Position numbers and translations under genes: made by a program. DNA of 53,846 bases from Chloroflexota bacterium (GTDB lineage Bacteria > Chloroflexota > Anaerolineae > UBA4142), in the NCBI GenBank assembly GCA_016219275.1, contig JACRBM010000085.1, positions 1-53,846 of the forward strand, given 5' to 3'. Every line of letters begins with the position of its first letter. Positions within the stretch are counted from its first letter, which is position 1. Shown one piece after another: positions 48,688-53,846 of this stretch. Under the pieces are notes generated by a model, which made no database searches, had not been told where the DNA came from, and was given only the letters and a program-made list of their open reading frames with translations.

Positions 48688-49710
48688 CTAGATTGTTTGT
48701 GGCTGATTCGGAGAGGGCAACCATCTCAATAACGCGGGCAAAAAAAGCAACACGATCATCCAACCCCACGTGTATACGGTACTCAACATTTCATTCTGCT
48801 GGGTAGATGCAATGATCGCCGCGCTGGACAACCAATCCCAGGGTTGTTGTGGAATGATGAGCCATTTGGTGAATACGACCATCCCCATCGCGAGCGAAAC
48901 GCCCGCGCCCAGAATCAGCATTCGACGCGTGCTTGATGCGGCACGCAAATACGTCCACGCACCCAGCATCACGATGAATAACGCGGCGATTTCATACGGC
49001 TCCTCGCCAACATAATCGTCGAACGTCAAGATCAATGCGAATGCCATTACGCCGTAAAGGGCAAATGCAAAGCCGGTCCAGTCCGCGCGCAAACGCGCGT
49101 AGAGCGGAGCCAATGGTCTGACGAACGCGATGATAAAAATCGCGACCAGCACATACGCGATCAACCCAAACCATGGACCCGAACTAACCACACCGCGCAC
49201 CACGCCTTCCACAGGCATCGGCAACCCTTCGATGATGGGAATCCACAGGGGCATCGCAAATAGATTAAGAATCGCCGCGAGAAAACCCAGCGTAGGCAAC
49301 GCCCAGCGCGGCAAGCCGCGCGCCAGCCCGACGAGCGCGAGGACAACCAATACGCCTACCAGCCCAACACCAAACAGCGAATTCAAGTAGATGTGCAGTA
49401 CATTCATCAGCAAGACCAGCAGGATCAGCAAAAATGGAGTCAGCGTCACGACAAGTTCAACCCAGCCCACACGCGGTCGAGTGTTCATGTTCGCATTCCT
49501 CCTCGCGCGCCAATGCGCGCGCAGCAACGCGCGCGGCAAATCGCGCAACTCGCGCCAAGCCGCGCCCAGTCGTGCGCGATCACCGGCGCGCGCCGCGTCC
49601 GCCAATGTCTCGGCAAACACCGCGCGCATTTCGTCCGCGAACTCATCGCGAAACGCGCGCGGGTACAGACACAATAGCCATGCGTAGAGACGTACCAACC
49701 AATCGTTCAC
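48688..49710 (-). CDS. Integral membrane protein with a permease-prefix-like N-terminus, PadR-linked
   Basis: 340 aa. The N-terminus RLYAWLLCLYPRAFRDEFAD, followed by EMRAVFAETLADAARAG, resembles the cytoplasmic prefix found before MacB-type permeases in PadR-controlled operons. Seven or eight helices follow from residue about 85 with no large outside domain, so it is not a MacB permease itself. The start overlaps the PadR stop by 4 bp, so it is probably the PadR-regulated effector. Function unknown. Confidence 0.85.
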   Translation of the reverse strand: MNDWLVRLYAWLLCLYPRAFRDEFADEMRAVFAETLADAARAGDRARLGAAWRELRDLPRALLRAHWRARRNANMNTRPRVGWVELVVTLTPFLLILLVLLMNVLHIYLNSLFGVGLVGVLVVLALVGLARGLPRWALPTLGFLAAILNLFAMPLWIPIIEGLPMPVEGVVRGVVSSGPWFGLIAYVLVAIFIIAFVRPLAPLYARLRADWTGFAFALYGVMAFALILTFDDYVGEEPYEIAALFIVMLGAWTYLRAASSTRRMLILGAGVSLAMGMVVFTKWLIIPQQPWDWLSSAAIIASTQQNEMLSTVYTWGWMIVLLFLPALLRWLPSPNQPQTI

Positions 49711-50051
49711 GGTTGCCCTCGCAACGCAAACTTGCGTCCCGCCGCGACGAGCATTTGCATTCGCGCCAGGTCGGCGTCCAAAACGCGCCGACCCAGTTCG
49801 GTGAGCGCGTACGCCTGGCGCGCGCGTTTACCATTTTCGCTATCGTTCACTCGTTTGATCCAACCCTGCTCCAGCAACCGTTTGAGCGCGCCATAGAGCG
49901 TGCCGGTGCTCAAGGCAATACGTTCAGCGCTCAACGCGCCCACCTCTTTCATGATCGCGTAACCGTGCTTGCGTCCCGGCGCGAGACTCAGCAGAATAAA
50001 AAACGTCGCCTCGCTGAGCGGCAGATTCGCTTCAATGCTGGCTTGTCCCAC
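49707..50051 (-). CDS. PadR-family transcriptional regulator
   Basis: 114 aa from a GTG at 50051 with GGGAGGTAGG just upstream; an upstream ATG at 50123 would lie before the promoter's -10 and is rejected. LPLSEATFFILLSLAPGRKH, GYAIMKEV, STGTLYGALKRLLEQGWIKR and YALTELGRRVLDADL form the PadR winged helix and the start of the dimerisation helix. It probably represses its own operon through the palindrome at 50078-50098. Confidence 0.95.
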   Translation of the reverse strand: MGQASIEANLPLSEATFFILLSLAPGRKHGYAIMKEVGALSAERIALSTGTLYGALKRLLEQGWIKRVNDSENGKRARQAYALTELGRRVLDADLARMQMLVAAGRKFALRGQP

Positions 50052-50077
50052 CCTACCTCCCAATATGCCGTCTAACA

Positions 50078-50123
50078 ATATGTCGTCTGACGACATATTA
50101 ACGCTGTTGGCGCACCGTGTCAA
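50078..50123 (-). promoter_or_regulatory. padR promoter and palindromic operator
   Basis: Minus strand: TTGACA (50123-50118), 17 bp, TAATAT (50100-50095). A perfect 21-bp palindrome, ATATGTCGTC, one central base, GACGACATAT (50078-50098), overlaps the -10 and start site. It carries the ATGT...ACAT ends known for PadR operators. Confidence 0.9.
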
Positions 50124-50203
50124 GCCCGGCGGTCTGGCGGCAGGGCGCGTGCAAAGTCGCGCCCACCCTCACCCCAACCCTCTCCTCTGCCCTCCAACCC
50201 CTC

Positions 50204-50231
50204 TTGACACTCTGCATCCGTTTTGTATAAT
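50204..50231 (+). promoter_or_regulatory. Promoter of the leader RNA and PLP enzyme
   Basis: TTGACA (50204-50209), 16 bp, TATAAT (50226-50231). Transcription should start near 50238, leaving a 155-nt leader before the ATG at 50394. Confidence 0.85.
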
Positions 50232-50237
50232 CAACTC

Positions 50238-50355
50238 ACCCAACCGATCTGATTTCCGCGATGACGCGGCTGAAAGTTCGATGATGAGTGTCGAGCGCGC
50301 GCAAAGAGCACACCCGCCAAGGCAGATGGACGAGTCTGCCTTTTTTGTTTTTGCT
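50238..50355 (+). ncRNA. Structured leader RNA with intrinsic terminator, class unknown
   Basis: Stems visible: CCGCG-AUGA-CGCGG (about 50257-50270), GUUCGA with UCGAGC (about 50276-50296), and GGCAGA (50321-50326) with UCUGCC (50335-50340) followed by UUUUUUGUUUUU, a strong terminator. No T-box sequence (UGGNACCGCG) and no consensus of glycine, SAM, TPP, lysine or cobalamin riboswitches is seen. It probably controls the PLP enzyme by attenuation. A leader peptide starting at the ATG at 50281 (MMSVERAQRAH...) overlaps it and ends at 50391; coupling through that peptide is an alternative. Confidence 0.65.
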
Positions 50356-50393
50356 TATCATCCTTTTGTGAGATTGGAGAACCAACACTAACC

Positions 50394-51320
50394 ATGCATC
50401 AATCGCTTTACAACGTCACGCCGCTTTGGGAATCGCGACCCTTGAGCGCGATCCTGGGCGCGCCGGTGTTTTTGAAGATGGAGTCATTTCAGCCAGCCGG
50501 TTCGTTCAAATCGCGCGGGATGGGCGCAGCGTGTCAAGCCGCGCATGACGCGGGCGCGTCGCGCGTCGTGTGCGCGTCGGGCGGCAACGCGGGACTCGCC
50601 GTCGCGTACGCCGGGCGACGACTGGGAATGCGCGTGACGATTGTCGTGCCGCAAACGACCTCGCCGCGTTCGCAAGAATTGATTCGCGCGGAAGACGCCG
50701 AGTTGATCGTGCGCGGCGATGCTTGGGACGATTCGCACGCGTTCGCGCTCGCGCTTGCCGAACGCGAGCACGCGGCGTACATTCATCCGTTCGACGATCC
50801 GCGCGTGTGGAGTGGACACGCGACGATGGTTCACGAAATCGCGCAAGCCGGCATCAAGCCCGGCGCGGTCGTCGTCGCGGTCGGCGGCGGCGGCTTGTTG
50901 TGCGGTTTGCTCGAAGGCATGCACGCGGTCGGATGGAACGATGTGCCGGTGCTCGCGGCGGAGACGGAAGGCGCGGCGTCATTCGCCGCGTCCGCGCAAG
51001 CCGGGCGGCTCATCACGCTCGACCGCATCGCGTCGGTCGCGACGACGCTCGGCGCGCGACGCGTCGCGCAACGCGCACTCGATTGGACACGTGAGCATCC
51101 GATTACACCCTGGGTCGTCAACGATCGCGCGGCGGTGGACGCATGTTTGCGTTTCGCGGACGATCATCGCGTCCTCGTCGAACCGGCGTGCGGCGCGGCA
51201 TTGGCAGCGGGCTATGGTCGCGCCGCGCCATTGCAAAATCGCGCACCGATTGTAATGATCGTGTGCGGCGGCGCGGGCGTCACGCGTGAACTGCTCGCCA
51301 AGTGGGATCAGCAGGTTTGA
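50394..51320 (+). CDS. PLP-dependent serine/threonine dehydratase-like enzyme
   Basis: 308 aa. Fold-type II PLP enzyme: FQPAGSFKSRGM with the Schiff-base Lys39, cofactor-side loop ASGGNAGLAVAYAG (about 62-75) and phosphate-binding GGGGLLCGLLEG (about 165). The late VCGGAGVT is where serine/threonine dehydratases bind the pyridine nitrogen. Length and the absence of an ACT domain fit catabolic L-serine/L-threonine dehydratases (ammonia-lyases). Expression is probably set by the leader RNA upstream. A palindromic element follows the stop by 4 bp. Confidence 0.93.
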   Translation: MHQSLYNVTPLWESRPLSAILGAPVFLKMESFQPAGSFKSRGMGAACQAAHDAGASRVVCASGGNAGLAVAYAGRRLGMRVTIVVPQTTSPRSQELIRAEDAELIVRGDAWDDSHAFALALAEREHAAYIHPFDDPRVWSGHATMVHEIAQAGIKPGAVVVAVGGGGLLCGLLEGMHAVGWNDVPVLAAETEGAASFAASAQAGRLITLDRIASVATTLGARRVAQRALDWTREHPITPWVVNDRAAVDACLRFADDHRVLVEPACGAALAAGYGRAAPLQNRAPIVMIVCGGAGVTRELLAKWDQQV

Positions 51321-51324
51321 GAGA

Positions 51325-51347
51325 GTAGAACAAGTTTCCAACTTGCC
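51325..51347 (+). repeat. Single copy of the 57-bp array palindrome at a gene 3' end
   Basis: GTAGAACAAGTTTCCAACTT then GCC, 4 bp after the PLP enzyme stop and in the same sense orientation as the copies after the genes at 455 and 15640. Confidence 0.9.
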
Positions 51348-51370
51348 ATACGGTTATGGGAGGCGACAAA

Positions 51371-51730
51371 ATGGACATCATCTTGGCGCAAGAAACCGGT
51401 CGCGTGCCGGTCACGTTATTCCGTTTGCAAGGTCAACTCAATCTGGGCAGTGTCGCACAGTTGGAGGCGCACGCCAAGCAGGCATACGACAGCGGCGCGC
51501 GTTACTTGCTGATTGATTTGTCCGGCGTGTCATCGTTGACGAGCGCGGGAATGCGCGCGGTGCTCGCGATTGTCAAGCAATTTGACACGGAAAGCGGAAA
51601 GAGTAAAGTTTCGCGCAATGTAAAATTGCTCAATCCGCCCGCGAACATTTTGCGCGTCCTTACTATCGCCGGGTTCGATTCGTTCATCGAGATTCACGAC
51701 GATTTACGAAAAGCGGTCGCGTCGTTCTAA
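51371..51730 (+). CDS. STAS-domain anti-sigma factor antagonist
   Basis: 119 aa from the ATG at 51371 (GGGAGGCGACAAA upstream). LFRLQGQLNLGSVAQLEAHA, LLIDLSGVSSLTSAGMRAVL and VKLLNPPANILRVLTIAGFD are the STAS pattern of SpoIIAA/RsbV proteins, with Ser58 at the phosphorylation site (LTSAG; the usual Asp before it is Thr). It would bind an anti-sigma kinase when unphosphorylated. No RsbW-type kinase gene is adjacent. Confidence 0.93.
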   Translation: MDIILAQETGRVPVTLFRLQGQLNLGSVAQLEAHAKQAYDSGARYLLIDLSGVSSLTSAGMRAVLAIVKQFDTESGKSKVSRNVKLLNPPANILRVLTIAGFDSFIEIHDDLRKAVASF

Positions 51731-51782
51731 TCTGTTTGCGCGTTTTTGACAATCTAGCCGGTTGTGGTACAAGTGGAGACCG

Positions 51783-52421
51783 ATGAATCCACTCCCACTG
51801 CAATTTGGCTTGCTCTGTTTCGTCTCGCTCTTTACGATGATTGACCCGCTCGGCGCGTTGCCGGTTTTCGTTTCGATGACCGGCAAATTGTCGCATCCCG
51901 AATCGCGCCGCGTCGCGTTGCGCGCCGCGCTGACCGCGTGGATCGCGCTCGTGCTCTTTGCGCTGACCGGGCGATTCATCTTTGAATTCTTCGGCATCTC
52001 GGTCCACAGTCTCCGCATCGTCGGCGGCATTATTTTTTTCATCATGGGTTACGAAATGCTCGAAGCGCGGCTGACGCGCACCAAAGCGGACGAGCAATCG
52101 GTCAGCGAATACATCGAAGACATCGCGATCACGCCGCTCGGCATTCCGCTCATCGCCGGACCCGGCGCGATTGCGACGGTGATCGTGTTGATGAACGAGA
52201 CGACCGGCGAATTCGAAAAACAAATCGCGCTGTTCGGCGCGATTACGGCGGTGCTGGTGTTGTCGTTCCTGTTCCTGATCGGCGCGCGTCAGGTGATGCA
52301 CGCGCTTGGCAGTGCGGGGAACAAAGTTCTCTTGCGAATTATGGGTTTGATCGTGATGGCAATTGCCGTCGAGTTTTTCTTCAACGGGTTACGTCCGATC
52401 ATTCAAAGTATGAAGCCCTAG
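51783..52421 (+). CDS. MarC-family integral membrane protein
   Basis: 212 aa from the ATG at 51783 (GTGGAGACCG upstream). Six helices. FTMIDPLGALPVFVSMTGKL at the end of helix 1, and AITPLGIPLIAGPGAIATVI in the middle, are the duplicated Pro/Gly motifs of the MarC family. Despite the name the function is not settled; the fold is transporter-like. The integron-like cassettes begin shortly after it. Confidence 0.94.
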   Translation: MNPLPLQFGLLCFVSLFTMIDPLGALPVFVSMTGKLSHPESRRVALRAALTAWIALVLFALTGRFIFEFFGISVHSLRIVGGIIFFIMGYEMLEARLTRTKADEQSVSEYIEDIAITPLGIPLIAGPGAIATVIVLMNETTGEFEKQIALFGAITAVLVLSFLFLIGARQVMHALGSAGNKVLLRIMGLIVMAIAVEFFFNGLRPIIQSMKP

Positions 52422-52498
52422 CCGGCGATTGAAGAATTGACTGAATTTCTGGAGGAGGACAAGTGCGGGGTCTGTGGGGTGGAGGAAAAGGTACGGGG

Positions 52499-52630
52499 AG
52501 GGCTAATGGTTTGCGTTACTGGCGCTGGGGCGGGCGTGGACTCTGCTTGGGAGCAGAGAAAACTCGAAGCCAGAAAAATACTTGAAAATGCGGCAAAATC
52601 CCAGCGTCCAGTGCACGCGGTGTTAGCCGC
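52499..52630 (-). other. attC-like recombination site 2
   Basis: Plus strand: GGCTAAT (52501-52507) and GTTAGCC (52622-52628) are the outer boxes. Inside, GCGTTACTGGCGCTGGG pairs with CCCAGCGTCCAGTGCACGC. The right half has unpaired extra bases (T after CCCAGCG, and one more about five bases later), as expected of extrahelical bases in attC. The loop holds a CTCTGCT/AGCAGAG hairpin. Total 132 bp, inside the known attC range. The AAT in place of AAC in the left box suggests a weakened or terminal site. It lies just 3' of the gene at 52671. Confidence 0.7.
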
Positions 52631-52670
52631 GCCTGATGAAATGAAAGCCTTGCTTTTTGTAACACTTTAT

Positions 52671-53060
52671 TTATGCTCGTGTAATAGTAATTAGCCAATT
52701 CACTAAAGCACCAAGTAAACCAAACAAAGCACCTGTGAGTGTGACTATGACTATTGCATTCATTATTGCCTTTGGACGGGCTTCTTTTGAGACTGTATCT
52801 GGTAATCGCCCTGGGCCAATTACCGATGAAACCCACCAACCAATTGTTGCCTCAATAATTGCTACGCCAGCTCCACTAATTATCCCATCCATAAAACTTC
52901 CATTTTGGCTTCCCATTACACCTGCAATCACATATATAAGAAAACTCACCCACATGCCTTTGGAGTAAGTATAGCCTTTAGCCTTCGCAATAGTTGCCCA
53001 AATACCATCGAACACAATTGCAAGTACGCCAAAAACGAGGATGACTTGCCATGTTTCCAT
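52671..53060 (-). CDS. Small four-helix membrane protein, cassette-borne
   Basis: 129 aa; GGGAGTTGTTAA before the ATG. Four hydrophobic segments (about 4-22, 35-52, 57-78, 100-125). The sequence is clearly more AT-rich than the rest of the window and uses codons unlike its neighbours. Glycine-rich helices (YVIAGVMGSQNGSFMDGIIS, GAGVAIIEATIGWWV). No family recognised. It is flanked by attC-like sites at 52499-52630 and 53166-53238, which fits one integron cassette of about 600 bp. Confidence 0.85.
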   Translation of the reverse strand: METWQVILVFGVLAIVFDGIWATIAKAKGYTYSKGMWVSFLIYVIAGVMGSQNGSFMDGIISGAGVAIIEATIGWWVSSVIGPGRLPDTVSKEARPKAIMNAIVIVTLTGALFGLLGALVNWLITITRA

Positions 53061-53165
53061 TTAACAACTCCCACAAGAAGATATTTTATTTCGATCCTAT
53101 CATGTCTTCAAAAATTATTACGATTGTTTTACTCTTGCAATTGTAACCACCACTTTTCAGAGCAA

Positions 53166-53238
53166 GCGGCTAACGTGTACGTCAGCCGCTCGCCGAGGCG
53201 AAGCCGACGGCGAGTCGGCTGCACGTGATGTTAGCCGC
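53166..53238 (-). other. attC-like recombination site 1
   Basis: Plus strand: GCGGCTAAC (53166-53174) and GTTAGCCGC (53230-53238) are exact inverted outer boxes. Inside, ACGTCAGCCGCTCGCCG pairs with CGGCGAGTCGGCTGCACGT if two bases in the right half (T and C) bulge out. A short unpaired central spacer (GTGT/GAT) separates inner and outer stems. Outer boxes, spacer and two extrahelical bases on one side together are the attC architecture. Total 73 bp. It lies 3' of the gene at 53354. Confidence 0.82.
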
Positions 53239-53353
53239 CTTTATGCTTTGACGGGTTGGCGCTGGGCTTTGGAAGTCTGCCATAGCGGCGGCTGTGTTTC
53301 TGTATGCACAGTCGTAACGGTCTTCGACTATGTCGTGTTCAGCCAATCACCCA

Positions 53354-53710
53354 TTACTTTTCCGCCCTCAAAGCCCAGCCCGTCCACGCTGCGCCAAGCA
53401 AATCGACTGAGCCCAGCACGATCATGATCGGGCCAACCCAGCCCAGCAGCACAAAGCCCGTGAGGAACAGGAAGACGGCGACCCTTGCAGGGACTGTCCA
53501 TGCGGCGAATGAACGCAGGTTGGCGCGCGAGGCCTGAATGTAGTAGAACGCCAGCACCAATGTCACCACGCCCAGCACGCGGATCCAAATTTCGTTGGTG
53601 GGCGGCAGGCTCAAGAGGCCGAGCACGGTGTTGGGCATGACGACAAGCCCCGCGCCCATGCCAATGAGGTATACCCCAAAGACCAACAGTGATGTTGAAG
53701 ACTTGTTCAT
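53354..53710 (-). CDS. Small four-helix membrane protein, probably cassette-borne
   Basis: 118 aa from the ATG at 53710, chosen because CGAGGAGAAACC precedes it; a longer frame to 53806 has no site. Helices at about 6-30, 42-60, 72-92 and 95-112, with LGLLSLPPTNEIWIRVLGVV between the first two. DUF4345-like small membrane proteins share this layout, but I do not assign it. CTATTATACG upstream may hold a -10. It is followed in the same orientation by attC-like site 1, so it may be the next cassette; its upstream boundary is beyond or near the window edge. Confidence 0.85.
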   Translation of the reverse strand: MNKSSTSLLVFGVYLIGMGAGLVVMPNTVLGLLSLPPTNEIWIRVLGVVTLVLAFYYIQASRANLRSFAAWTVPARVAVFLFLTGFVLLGWVGPIMIVLGSVDLLGAAWTGWALRAEK

Positions 53711-53846
53711 GGTTTCTCCTCGTATAATAGATTTGCACGAACAGGGTGTCCCAGAGAAAATGACTCGGCGTTTCGACGGGTCACGTGGGCAGTTCTTTTT
53801 CTCCATGTTGGCTCGTGACTTCTTTTCAAAGACTGTTACCCACGCC

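Noticed and set aside
50238-50355. T-box or glycine riboswitch
   Set aside because: The UGGNACCGCG T-box sequence and the conserved glycine aptamer core are absent.
52437-52694. 85-codon open frame
   Set aside because: Runs through the attC-like site and has no family pattern, although a GGAGG-like word precedes it.
1-53846. tRNA or rRNA genes
   Set aside because: I found no tRNA-like TTCGANTC arm with a matching acceptor stem and no rRNA-like stretch; a dedicated search was not possible by eye.

Overview
The window looks like a chromosomal segment of a high-GC, CG-rich bacterium, most plausibly Chloroflexota (Anaerolineae-like). That is inference from the LexA box type (GAAC-N4-GTTC), the GT39/YfhO membrane glycosyltransferase block, the many PAS/GAF sensor kinases and the heavy load of short interspersed repeats. 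No rRNA or tRNA gene was seen.

Layout. (1) 1-2.7 kb: eight copies of a 57-bp tandem repeat, then a three-gene minus-strand operon (Cys-cluster protein, FtsK/SpoIIIE-like motor, small membrane protein) behind a strong promoter carrying two LexA-type boxes. (2) 2.9-14.1 kb: a one-strand run of small accessory enzymes (VOC, DUF1801, RibD-C/DHFR-like, DUF1697, SDR, MFS, SRPBCC, FAD oxidase). It is rich in paralogues and in decayed copies, and headed by a third promoter of the same LexA-box design. (3) 14.1-17.0 kb: lexA with its own box, a divergent HAD hydrolase, and an unrecognised 463-aa protein. (4) 17.1-26.3 kb: a minus-strand signalling block with an OmpR-type regulator, a PAS kinase, a receiver-PAS-GAF-GGDEF protein and a 1547-aa seven-PAS kinase. 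(5) 26.6-28.4 kb: ruvB, then two small broken genes. (6) 28.4-45.9 kb: one long plus-strand operon, apparently transcribed from a near-leaderless promoter. It encodes two GT39-type membrane proteins, a methyltransferase, a YfhO-type protein, a lipoprotein joining a TolB-like propeller to a possible GH-A barrel, two ABC ATPases, a tandem-duplicated HlyD-type protein, and a DUF4118 sensor kinase with its NarL-type regulator. It ends at an intrinsic terminator. (7) 46.6-52.4 kb: HEAT/BNR and small membrane proteins, a PadR-controlled membrane protein, a PLP ammonia-lyase-like enzyme behind a terminator-containing leader RNA, a STAS protein and a MarC protein. (8) 52.5-53.8 kb: two small membrane-protein genes, each followed by an attC-like folded site, which I read as integron gene cassettes.

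Three themes run through the window. First, a LexA network ties together lexA, the FtsK-like operon and the accessory-enzyme block. Second, many families of short palindromic or word-repeat DNA sit at gene 3' ends, in spacers and in frame inside the large membrane proteins; some supply stop codons or occupy the place of ribosome binding sites. Third, decay is frequent: two genes with premature stops, one frameshift, two internally deleted genes and two fragments.
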